A DNA stretch of 54,878 bases from CAZYWA01 sp964650975 [NCBI: uncultured bacterium] (GTDB lineage Bacteria > JADJOY01). Of the stretch, positions 50,074-54,878 are shown piece by piece. Each line of letters begins with the position of its first letter. The stretch's first letter is position 1. The stretch spans positions 1 through 54,878 of the forward strand of contig CAZYWA010000003.1 of assembly GCA_964650975.1 (NCBI GenBank). Reading direction: 5' to 3'. The notes beneath the pieces are model-generated. The model saw only the letters and a program-made list of their open reading frames with translations. It did no database searches and was not told the DNA's origin. The position numbers and the translations under genes were made by a program.

Positions 50074-50268
50074 GTGTCGCTCGCTGATCGCGCCGGCTTG
50101 GTGGCGGTCGCGGTGGTCATGGTGTTCTTGGTGCTTCTCTATGCCGCGACCGTGGCGGGTGTCGCGGCGGCGCTCGCCTGGCACGCGGTGAACGGGCGGG
50201 GGTATTCGTGGCGCTGGTGGCGCCGCTCACGATGGGTCGCGCGCGGGGTGCTCAGGCGAGCGAGCTGA
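50074..50268 (+). CDS. Hypothetical small membrane protein
   Basis: A possible 64-aa product from a GTG. One hydrophobic helix (LVAVAVVMVFLVLLYAATVAGVAAALAW) is followed by a Trp/Arg-rich tail. The frame is plausible by composition, but no Shine-Dalgarno element is clear, and length alone does not exclude chance. Confidence 0.4.
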   Translation: MSLADRAGLVAVAVVMVFLVLLYAATVAGVAAALAWHAVNGRGYSWRWWRRSRWVARGVLRRAS

Positions 50269-50417
50269 CCGCCCGGGTGCAGCGCGATCGCGTGACCTTC
50301 GAGGCGCAGATCGCCGCGGCGGAGGCCGGAGATCGACAGCGCAAGTCGGCCTGGTGGCGCTCGGTCCGGCGGCGCAGATCCGACGCCGGCAAGTCGAGGA
50401 CCGGTTCATGTCGATGA
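50208..50417 (+). CDS. Hypothetical short ORF
   Basis: A 69-aa frame overlapping the preceding small ORF. It contains an amphipathic stretch (TARVQRDRVTFEAQIAAAEAGDRQRKSAWW) and a basic tail. No family resemblance is seen. It is included because the region otherwise has no gene and the codon pattern is compatible with coding. Confidence 0.22.
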   Translation: MALVAPLTMGRARGAQASELTARVQRDRVTFEAQIAAAEAGDRQRKSAWWRSVRRRRSDAGKSRTGSCR

Positions 50418-50481
50418 CGAATCCCCTGGGAGACCCCGCCTCGGCGGCCCGCTCGCCTCGCAGCGGGTGCCCTCGATCCCG

Positions 50482-50679
50482 ATGGTCGACGACGTGAAAG
50501 GCGTGGCGCAGGCGGTTCGCGAGATCCGCCTCCGTCTCGTCGCGTTCCGGACCCGGCTCATCGGCGAGCTGGTGCCGATCGCGGAAGCGGTGGAGCAGGC
50601 CCTGGGCTTCGACGCGGCGCCCGAGGCCGATGACGGCGACGCCGAGCCGGTCGAGCCAGATTCGCTCGCACCAGCGTGA
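50482..50679 (+). CDS. Hypothetical small protein
   Basis: A 65-aa frame from ATG 50482, or 70 aa from GTG 50467. Codon third positions are strongly G/C. It is predicted to be one amphipathic helix (GVAQAVREIRLRLVAFRTRLIGELVPIAEAVEQAL) with an acidic tail. Its stop overlaps a GTG (50676) that could begin the Uma2 gene, suggesting possible coupling. Confidence 0.4.
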   Translation: MVDDVKGVAQAVREIRLRLVAFRTRLIGELVPIAEAVEQALGFDAAPEADDGDAEPVEPDSLAPA

Positions 50680-50699
50680 AACGCTACGATGGGCCGACC

Positions 50700-51275
50700 A
50701 TGAGCGAGCCTGTCCGTCACCACCGCTACACGTTTCGCGAATACGTCGAGCTCGAGGAACGCGCGAACGTCCGGCACGAGTTTTTGGACGGCGAGATCTG
50801 TGCGATGGCGGGCGGCACGCCTGAGCACGCCGCGCTTTCGATGGCGGTTGGCGGTGCTCTCTTGAATTCGCTCCGAGGTAGCAACTGCCGGGTTTTCAGC
50901 TCGGACTTGAGCGTCCGGGTGCAGGCGACCGGACTCGCCACCTATCCAGACGTTTCGGTGGTGTGCGGCGACCTGGCGCGAGATCCCGAGAGCGCGGTCA
51001 CGATCACCAATCCGAAGCTGGTGGTCGAGGTAACGAGCGACAGCACCGAGAGCTACGAGCGCGGTGAAAAGCTGGCGCACTACCACAAGATCCCTTCCCT
51101 CGACGCGGTGCTGATCGTGTCGCACCGAGAGCGCCGTCTCGACCTGTGGTCTCGTGGAGCGGACGGTGCCTTCTCTTCGGTCACGGCGCTCGGGGGTGCG
51201 TCGGTTTCGATTCCCTCGATCGGCACGACCCTCGACGTCGACCTGCTCTACGGCGATCTGCTGAAGCTCGCGTAG
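50700..51275 (+). CDS. Uma2-family (DUF820) PD-(D/E)XK nuclease-like protein
   Basis: The protein has 191 aa from ATG 50700 (MSEPVRHHRYTFREYVELEE). Family motifs are FLDGEICAMAGGTPEHA, TYPDVSVVCGD (Asp), NPKLVVEVTSDSTESYERGEKLAHYHKI (Glu and Lys of the nuclease core) and SLDAVLIVSHRERRLDLW. TACGAT lies 12 bases before the ATG, which might be a -10 box giving a leaderless mRNA. An upstream GTG (50676) overlaps the preceding ORF. Uma2 proteins are widespread in cyanobacteria and soil phyla and their in vivo role is unclear. Confidence 0.88.
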   Translation: MSEPVRHHRYTFREYVELEERANVRHEFLDGEICAMAGGTPEHAALSMAVGGALLNSLRGSNCRVFSSDLSVRVQATGLATYPDVSVVCGDLARDPESAVTITNPKLVVEVTSDSTESYERGEKLAHYHKIPSLDAVLIVSHRERRLDLWSRGADGAFSSVTALGGASVSIPSIGTTLDVDLLYGDLLKLA

Positions 51276-51323
51276 CGCGCAGCTCTTCCGCGGGGCGACT
51301 GCATCGGCCAGATTTCCGCCGCC

Positions 51324-51968
51324 ATGGTGTGCGGCACGTTTCGGCGCTGGCTCGCTGGCCCCCAGATGTGGGAGCGCGAGATTCGTGCCTTCGAGCGGGC
51401 CGATCGGCGCGATCCTCCCCGGCCCGGCCAGATCCTCTTCACGGGCAGCTCGAGCATCCGCTTCTGGTCCTCGCTCGCCGACGACATGCGCCCTCTCGCG
51501 GTGGTGAATCGCGGCTTCGGCGGCGCTCACGCGGCGCACGTCACGCACTTTGCACCCCGCATCGTGTTCCCGCAGCGGCCGCGCGCCATCGTGCTCTACG
51601 CCGGCGACAACGACCTCGGCCGGCTGAGCCCGCGCACGCCGCGCACGGTGGTCGAGGACTTCCGCGCGTTTCGCGAAGCCGTGCGTGCGCGGCTGGGCGA
51701 GGTACCGCTCTACGTGCTGTCGATCAAGCCGACGCCGCTTCGCGAGCGGCAATGGCCGCGGATGGAGCAGGCCAACGAAGGGCTCGCGGCCTTCGCGGAG
51801 CAGGAGAAGAACGTGCACTTCGTCGACGTGTCGTCACCGATGTTCGACCAACGCGGCCGGCCGCGCCGCGACCTCTATCGCTGGGATGGCTTGCACCTGA
51901 ATGACGCCGGCTACCGGTTGTGGACTGGCATCGTGAAGCCTCGATTGGTCGCGGATCTCGGCACGTGA
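51324..51968 (+). CDS. SGNH/GDSL hydrolase
   Basis: The protein has 214 aa. Block I is ILFTGSSSIRFWSSL (GSS in place of GDS, catalytic Ser about 43). Block II is VVNRGFGGAH (oxyanion Gly), block III YAGDNDLGR (GxND) and block V RWDGLHLNDAGY (catalytic Asp and His). It is probably a cytosolic esterase or lipase; no signal peptide is seen. It overlaps the next gene (GTGA). Confidence 0.9.
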   Translation: MVCGTFRRWLAGPQMWEREIRAFERADRRDPPRPGQILFTGSSSIRFWSSLADDMRPLAVVNRGFGGAHAAHVTHFAPRIVFPQRPRAIVLYAGDNDLGRLSPRTPRTVVEDFRAFREAVRARLGEVPLYVLSIKPTPLRERQWPRMEQANEGLAAFAEQEKNVHFVDVSSPMFDQRGRPRRDLYRWDGLHLNDAGYRLWTGIVKPRLVADLGT

Positions 51969-53116
51969 GCCTCCACCAGCCCACCGTCGACGAGCTCTTC
52001 GAGTCGGCCGCCACGTTCGTCGGCGCGGGCAAGCTGCCGTCGTTGCAGCTCGCGGTCGCTCGCGACGGCGCCGTGGTCGCGAGGCGGGCCTTCGGCCGCG
52101 CTCGCTCGGGCGACGCCGTGCGCGACGCCGACGACGCGACGCTCTACAACGCGTTCTCGGCCACCAAGGCGATCGTGTCGTCGGCTGTATGGCTGCTCTG
52201 GCAGGACGGCAAGCTCGACTTCGCCGAGCCGGCGGCGAACGCGATCCCGGAATTCGCGACCAACGGCAAGGAAGCGGTCACCATCCAGCACTTGCTGACG
52301 CACACCGCCGGCTTCCCCATGGCTCCGTTCTCGCCGCTCGACTGGGACGATCGCGAGCGACGGCTCGAACGATTCCGCCGCTGGCGCCTCGACTGGGAGC
52401 CGGGCAGCCGTTTCGTCTACCACCCGACGGCCACGTTTTGGGTGCTCGCGGAGGTGATCGAGCGCCGCGCCGGCATGGATTTCCGCGCGTTCGTGCGCGA
52501 GCGGATCCTGACGGCGCTCGGTCTCGACCGGCTCTTTCTCGGCCTTCCAGCCGAGCAGAATGCACGCGTGGCCGACATCGAGTACGTGGGCGAGCCGCCC
52601 GATCGCGAGCGGCTGCGCGACCTCGGCATCTCGCCGATCCTCACCGACGACGAGAAGTACTTCGTGGCCTACAACCGGCCCGAGATCCGCGCCGTCGGCG
52701 GACCGGGCAGCGGCGCCGTGACCAGCGCCTCGTCGCTGGCGCTCTTCTATCAGGGACTGCTCCACGATCTCGTCGCTCCCGACGGCGAGCACCGCGTGTG
52801 GCGCCCGGCGACCATCGCCAGGGCGCTCGAGGTCGTGACCGGCCACCTGATCGATCCCATGACGCGGCGCCCGGCGCATCGCGGACTCGGTGTGACGATC
52901 GCCGGCGATCATGAGCGCGTCTACCGGAGCTTCGGCTCGGCCAACTCGCCGCGCGCCTTCGGCCACGCGGGCGCCGGCGGCCAGATCGCCTGGGCCGATC
53001 CAGAGAGCGGTCTTTCGTTCGTGTGCCTGACCGACGGTTTCGATCGCGACGTGATCCGGCTCGGCATGCGCGGCGTGGTGCTGTCCTCGCTCGCGGCGTC
53101 GTGCGTCGCGAGCTGA
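51965..53116 (+). CDS. Beta-lactamase-fold serine hydrolase (class C/esterase type)
   Basis: The protein has 383 aa from a GTG that overlaps the SGNH stop. S65-A-T-K68 in YNAFSATKAIVSS is the SxxK motif. IQHLLTHTAGFPMAPF is a hallmark block, FVYHPTATFWVLAEVIE provides the YxN-equivalent Tyr, and FGHAGAGGQIAW is the HxG (KTG-like) motif. The absence of a signal peptide suggests an intracellular esterase rather than a secreted beta-lactamase. Coupling with the SGNH gene suggests shared ester substrates. Confidence 0.92.
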   Translation: MSLHQPTVDELFESAATFVGAGKLPSLQLAVARDGAVVARRAFGRARSGDAVRDADDATLYNAFSATKAIVSSAVWLLWQDGKLDFAEPAANAIPEFATNGKEAVTIQHLLTHTAGFPMAPFSPLDWDDRERRLERFRRWRLDWEPGSRFVYHPTATFWVLAEVIERRAGMDFRAFVRERILTALGLDRLFLGLPAEQNARVADIEYVGEPPDRERLRDLGISPILTDDEKYFVAYNRPEIRAVGGPGSGAVTSASSLALFYQGLLHDLVAPDGEHRVWRPATIARALEVVTGHLIDPMTRRPAHRGLGVTIAGDHERVYRSFGSANSPRAFGHAGAGGQIAWADPESGLSFVCLTDGFDRDVIRLGMRGVVLSSLAASCVAS

Positions 53117-53127
53117 GCGAGGAACCG

Positions 53128-54195
53128 ATGGCGACAAAGACGGCGGCGGCGCGACCGAAGCGGAGCGGCGCGAAAGCCAAAGCTCGCAGTCGGAGGGCTG
53201 CGGTCCCTCGCAGCCGCAGCACTTCATCGCGATCGAGCGCCGCGGACGCGAAGGACCGCGTCCCGCCGAGGACGAGGGACCAGGTCCATCGAAAGACGAA
53301 GGAGCGCGCGCGCCCGAAGAAACGCGTCGGCCTGGTCGACGCCTGGGCCGACGCGATCCGCCGCGAGGTCGCGCGCCCCGCGTTCCAGCGCGATCCCGAG
53401 TTCCTGAAGAAGCTCCTGCCGCTGATGGAGCTGTGGGGCCGCTACTTCGATGCCGAGGTGCGCGGCTGGGAGAACGTGCCGTCGAAGGGGCCGATGATGC
53501 TGGTCGGCAACCACTCGGGCGGAATGCTCACTCCCGATACGTCGGCGGTGATGGCCGGCTGGTATCGCGAGCGCGGCCTCGACGAGCCGCTCATCGGCCT
53601 CGCGTTCGACTCGGCGTTCGGCATCCCCGGCTTCCGCGACCTGATGCGCAAGATCGGTCAGGTGCCGGCCAACTGGCAGAACGTCGGCAAGGCGCTCGAC
53701 GAGGGCGCCGCGGTGCTGGTCTATCCGGGCGGCGTCCACGAGGTGTACCGGCCGTGGAAGGATCGCGACAAAGTCGACTTCGGCGGGCACAAGGGCTTCA
53801 TCCGCGTGGTGCTCGAGAAGCGGGTGCCGGTGGTGCCGATCGTCGGCCACGGCGGGCACCACACGCTGATGGTGCTCACCCGCGGGGAAAAGCTCGCCAA
53901 GCTCTTCCGGATGGAGCGGCTGCGGATGAAGGAGTATCCGATCCTGCTGCAGATCCCGTGGGGAGTGTCGACACCGGCGTTCCCGGGAGTGCCGCTGCCC
54001 GCGAAAGTGACGGTGCAGATCCTGAAGCCCATCGACTGGCGGAAGCTGAGCCCGAAGGCGGCGCAGGATCCGGCGGTGATCGACCGCTGCTACGCCGAGA
54101 TCACCGGCAAGATGCAGCAGGCGATGGACGCGCTCGCGAAAGAAACGCCGCACCCGATCCGCGCGCGGCTCAAGCGGCTGGTCCGGCGAAGCTGA
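53128..54195 (+). CDS. MGAT-like lysophospholipid acyltransferase with repeat-derived basic N-terminus
   Basis: The protein has 355 aa from ATG 53128. Residues 1-70 are Lys/Arg/Ser-rich (KRSGAKAKARSRRAAVPRS) and contain two in-frame hairpin repeats (53196-53215 and 53244-53263). The LPLAT domain follows: MMLVGNHSGGMLTPD (catalytic His and Asp), VYPGGVHEVYRPWKD (PGGxxE motif of MGAT/DGAT2-like enzymes), GFIRVVLEKRVPVVPIVGHGG and PILLQIPWGVS. It would acylate a glycerolipid at the membrane. The partial acyl-CoA synthetase gene downstream is convergent. Confidence 0.9.
   Translation: MATKTAAARPKRSGAKAKARSRRAAVPRSRSTSSRSSAADAKDRVPPRTRDQVHRKTKERARPKKRVGLVDAWADAIRREVARPAFQRDPEFLKKLLPLMELWGRYFDAEVRGWENVPSKGPMMLVGNHSGGMLTPDTSAVMAGWYRERGLDEPLIGLAFDSAFGIPGFRDLMRKIGQVPANWQNVGKALDEGAAVLVYPGGVHEVYRPWKDRDKVDFGGHKGFIRVVLEKRVPVVPIVGHGGHHTLMVLTRGEKLAKLFRMERLRMKEYPILLQIPWGVSTPAFPGVPLPAKVTVQILKPIDWRKLSPKAAQDPAVIDRCYAEITGKMQQAMDALAKETPHPIRARLKRLVRRS
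53196..53215 (+). repeat. Variable-arm hairpin, copy 3, inside acyltransferase CDS
   Basis: Identical to copy 1 through the stem (GGCTGCG/CGCAGCC, loop GTCCCT) and flanks, sharing over 30 bp. It encodes part of the basic N-terminal tail (residues about 23-30, RRAAVPRS). Confidence 0.85.
53244..53263 (-). repeat. Variable-arm hairpin, copy 4, inside acyltransferase CDS
   Basis: Perfect 7-bp stem GGACGCG/CGCGTCC, loop GTCCTT read on the minus strand. It encodes residues about 39-46. It lies 28 bp after copy 3, in the opposite orientation. Confidence 0.8.
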
Positions 54196-54211
54196 CCGCG
54201 ATCGCGCGTTT

Positions 54212-54233
54212 CGCCACCGAGGGACCGGTGGCG
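54212..54233 (-). repeat. Variable-arm hairpin, copy 5 (arm CGCCACCG)
   Basis: Perfect 8-bp stem, loop GTCCCT on the minus strand. Arm identical to copy 2 at 45958, but in the opposite orientation. It starts 16 bp after the acyltransferase stop. Confidence 0.85.
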
Positions 54234-54307
54234 CCCCGGGGGAAGACGGCATTCCTGTGGAACGTGGCGTTCGGATCGCGAATCGCTGCCGCGATCGGCC
54301 GTTGGAG

Positions 54308-54329
54308 CGCGCGCGGTCCCTCGCGCGCG
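54308..54329 (+). repeat. Variable-arm hairpin, copy 6 (arm CGCGCGCG)
   Basis: Perfect 8-bp stem CGCGCGCG on both arms around loop GTCCCT, a fourth arm type. Confidence 0.8.
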
Positions 54330-54400
54330 AGCGTTCAACCGCCGTGAGCCCGGTCCGAGCGCGTCTCGAGGCGCGCCGGCGGCGGCACCCAACTGGCGCT

Positions 54401-54422
54401 GGTGATCGAAGGACCGGTCGCG
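54401..54422 (-). repeat. Degenerate hairpin copy (loop GTCCTT)
   Basis: The loop and adjacent CG are preserved on the minus strand, but the arms (GGTGATCG and CGGTCGCG on the plus strand) pair only partly. It may be a decayed copy. Confidence 0.45.
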
Positions 54423-54467
54423 TTCGACCGGACGTGCGTCCGGTCGATGGACGCGATCGTGCGCTTC

Positions 54468-54487
54468 GGCTGCGAGGGACCGCAGCC
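54468..54487 (-). repeat. Variable-arm hairpin, copy 7 (arm GGCTGCG)
   Basis: Same arm and loop as copies 1 and 3, with the shared TCGGAG flank, on the minus strand. Confidence 0.85.
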
Positions 54488-54513
54488 CTCCGAAGGCTGC
54501 TTGCTGTTCGGAG

Positions 54514-54533
54514 GGACGCGGTCCCTCGCGTCC
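54514..54533 (+). repeat. Variable-arm hairpin, copy 8 (arm GGACGCG)
   Basis: Perfect 7-bp stem GGACGCG/CGCGTCC, loop GTCCCT. The same arm as copy 4. It also carries TTCGGAG upstream, and GAGGGAC can pair with GTCCCTC, giving an alternative fold. Confidence 0.85.
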
Positions 54534-54539
54534 GAGGCG

Positions 54540-54878
54540 TTACCCCGGGGTGAGCTGACCCGACGCCACCTCGCGCGCGATCGCGGGCGTCAGCTTCACG
54601 TAACGCCCCTTGCGCAGCACGTAGAGCGGGTCGCTGACGCGCGCGAGGTCGTAGCCGTCCTTCCGGTATTCGCCCTTCTTGGGCTTGAAGGTCGAGGTGA
54701 GCTGCATGTCGCCGCGCAGCACGCGCACGAAGAGCGGCCGCTGCGCCACCGCCAGGTGGCTCTTCGCGTAGCGCGCGAACGCTTCCGGCTTGAAGACACC
54801 CTTCACGCGCAGCGCGGCCATCCCGGCACGGCCGTCGGCGTGCGGCACCGTGACGCCGAATACGTTCGCGTCGAGGAC
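54540..54878 (-). CDS. Acyl-CoA synthetase (FATP/very-long-chain type), C-terminal part
   Basis: The frame is open to the right edge, so the gene continues outside the window. The last 110 or so residues contain VPHADGRAGMAALRV, FARYAKSHLAVAQRPLFVRVLRGDMQLTSTFKPKK and YDLARVSDPLYVLRKGRYVKLTP. This matches the C-terminal lid domain of long-chain and very-long-chain acyl-CoA synthetases of the FATP branch, with the lysine in FKPKKGEYRKDG near the adenylation site. It is convergent with the acyltransferase gene. Confidence 0.85.
   Translation of the reverse strand, partial: VLDANVFGVTVPHADGRAGMAALRVKGVFKPEAFARYAKSHLAVAQRPLFVRVLRGDMQLTSTFKPKKGEYRKDGYDLARVSDPLYVLRKGRYVKLTPAIAREVASGQLTPG

Larger units (their letters stand above)
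54196..54539. other. 344-bp intergenic region packed with hairpin repeats
   Basis: No convincing gene is present. The stretch between the convergent acyltransferase and acyl-CoA synthetase genes contains four perfect and one degenerate copy of the variable-arm hairpin, in mixed orientations. Any terminators for the two genes must lie among them. Confidence 0.7.

Noticed and set aside
53271-53287. GGAC-GAGGGACCAG-GTCC inside the acyltransferase CDS as a further hairpin copy
   Set aside because: Only a 4-bp stem with a 10-nt loop; too weak to count as a family member, though it could be a decayed copy.
1-54878. tRNA, rRNA, CRISPR array, insertion sequence and prophage
   Set aside because: No T-loop-like motifs with cloverleaf context, no spaced direct repeats of CRISPR type, and no transposase, integrase or phage structural gene were seen.

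Overview
The window is a high-GC, densely packed bacterial chromosome segment with frequent GTG and TTG starts, 4-bp stop/start overlaps, Tat and lipoprotein signals, c-type cytochrome motifs and an OpgG/OpgH pair. It therefore comes from a diderm (Gram-negative) bacterium. The gene content (LLM oxidoreductase, P450, amidohydrolases, DUF1501/DUF1800 pair, RoxA-like cytochrome) suggests an uncultured soil or sediment lineage near the Proteobacteria / Myxococcota / Desulfobacterota / Binatota; this placement is inference. I saw no tRNA, rRNA, CRISPR array, insertion sequence or prophage.

Layout. 1-11 kb is mixed metabolism: the 5' part of a B12-binding radical SAM gene, a saccharopine-dehydrogenase-like reductase with an FGGY sugar kinase, a DUF1800/DUF1501 Tat-export pair, an exported esterase, an LLM flavin oxidoreductase, a membrane O-acyltransferase, a pirin and a PlsC-type acyltransferase. 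11.3-16.1 kb is a co-directional set: D-aminoacylase-like amidohydrolase, SDR, cytochrome P450 and amidohydrolase-2, with a 17-bp palindrome ahead of the P450.

16.2-36.9 kb is the centrepiece: a putative beta-1,2-glucan (osmoregulated periplasmic glucan) synthesis-and-recycling locus. Eight minus-strand genes run head to tail with overlaps or short gaps: opgG, opgH, sugar-binding lipoprotein, two permeases, an exported discoidin/(alpha/alpha)6-barrel protein, a GH94 protein resembling the C-terminal half of cyclic beta-1,2-glucan synthase, and a membrane diguanylate cyclase. Convergent plus-strand genes supply a HEAT-repeat protein, a PF10091-type (GH144/GH162/GH189-like) lipoprotein and the ABC ATPase. 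A divergent GH1 beta-glucosidase sits upstream of opgG. The logical flow is OpgH synthesis, periplasmic cutting, ABC import, cytosolic phosphorolysis and hydrolysis, with c-di-GMP made from the same operon.

37-40 kb holds an ECF sigma/anti-sigma pair divergent from a Tat metallophosphoesterase and a single-domain CuA-type cupredoxin. Both flanks carry the same GGAATA-N17-GTCT promoter. 40-50 kb has an MpaB/Lcp-like oxygenase, a CBS-domain protein, a YdjM-like membrane hydrolase, a GGDEF-EAL protein, a GNAT enzyme, a RoxA-like dihaem cytochrome, a VOC protein and a DUF1444-like protein. 50-54.9 kb has small ORFs, a Uma2 nuclease-like protein, an SGNH hydrolase coupled to a beta-lactamase-fold esterase, an MGAT-like acyltransferase and the 3' end of an acyl-CoA synthetase gene.

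A dispersed family of hairpins is scattered at 45.9, 53.2 and 54.2-54.5 kb. The arms vary but are perfectly complementary, and the loop (GTCCCT/GTCCTT flanked by CG) is constant. Two copies lie inside a coding region.
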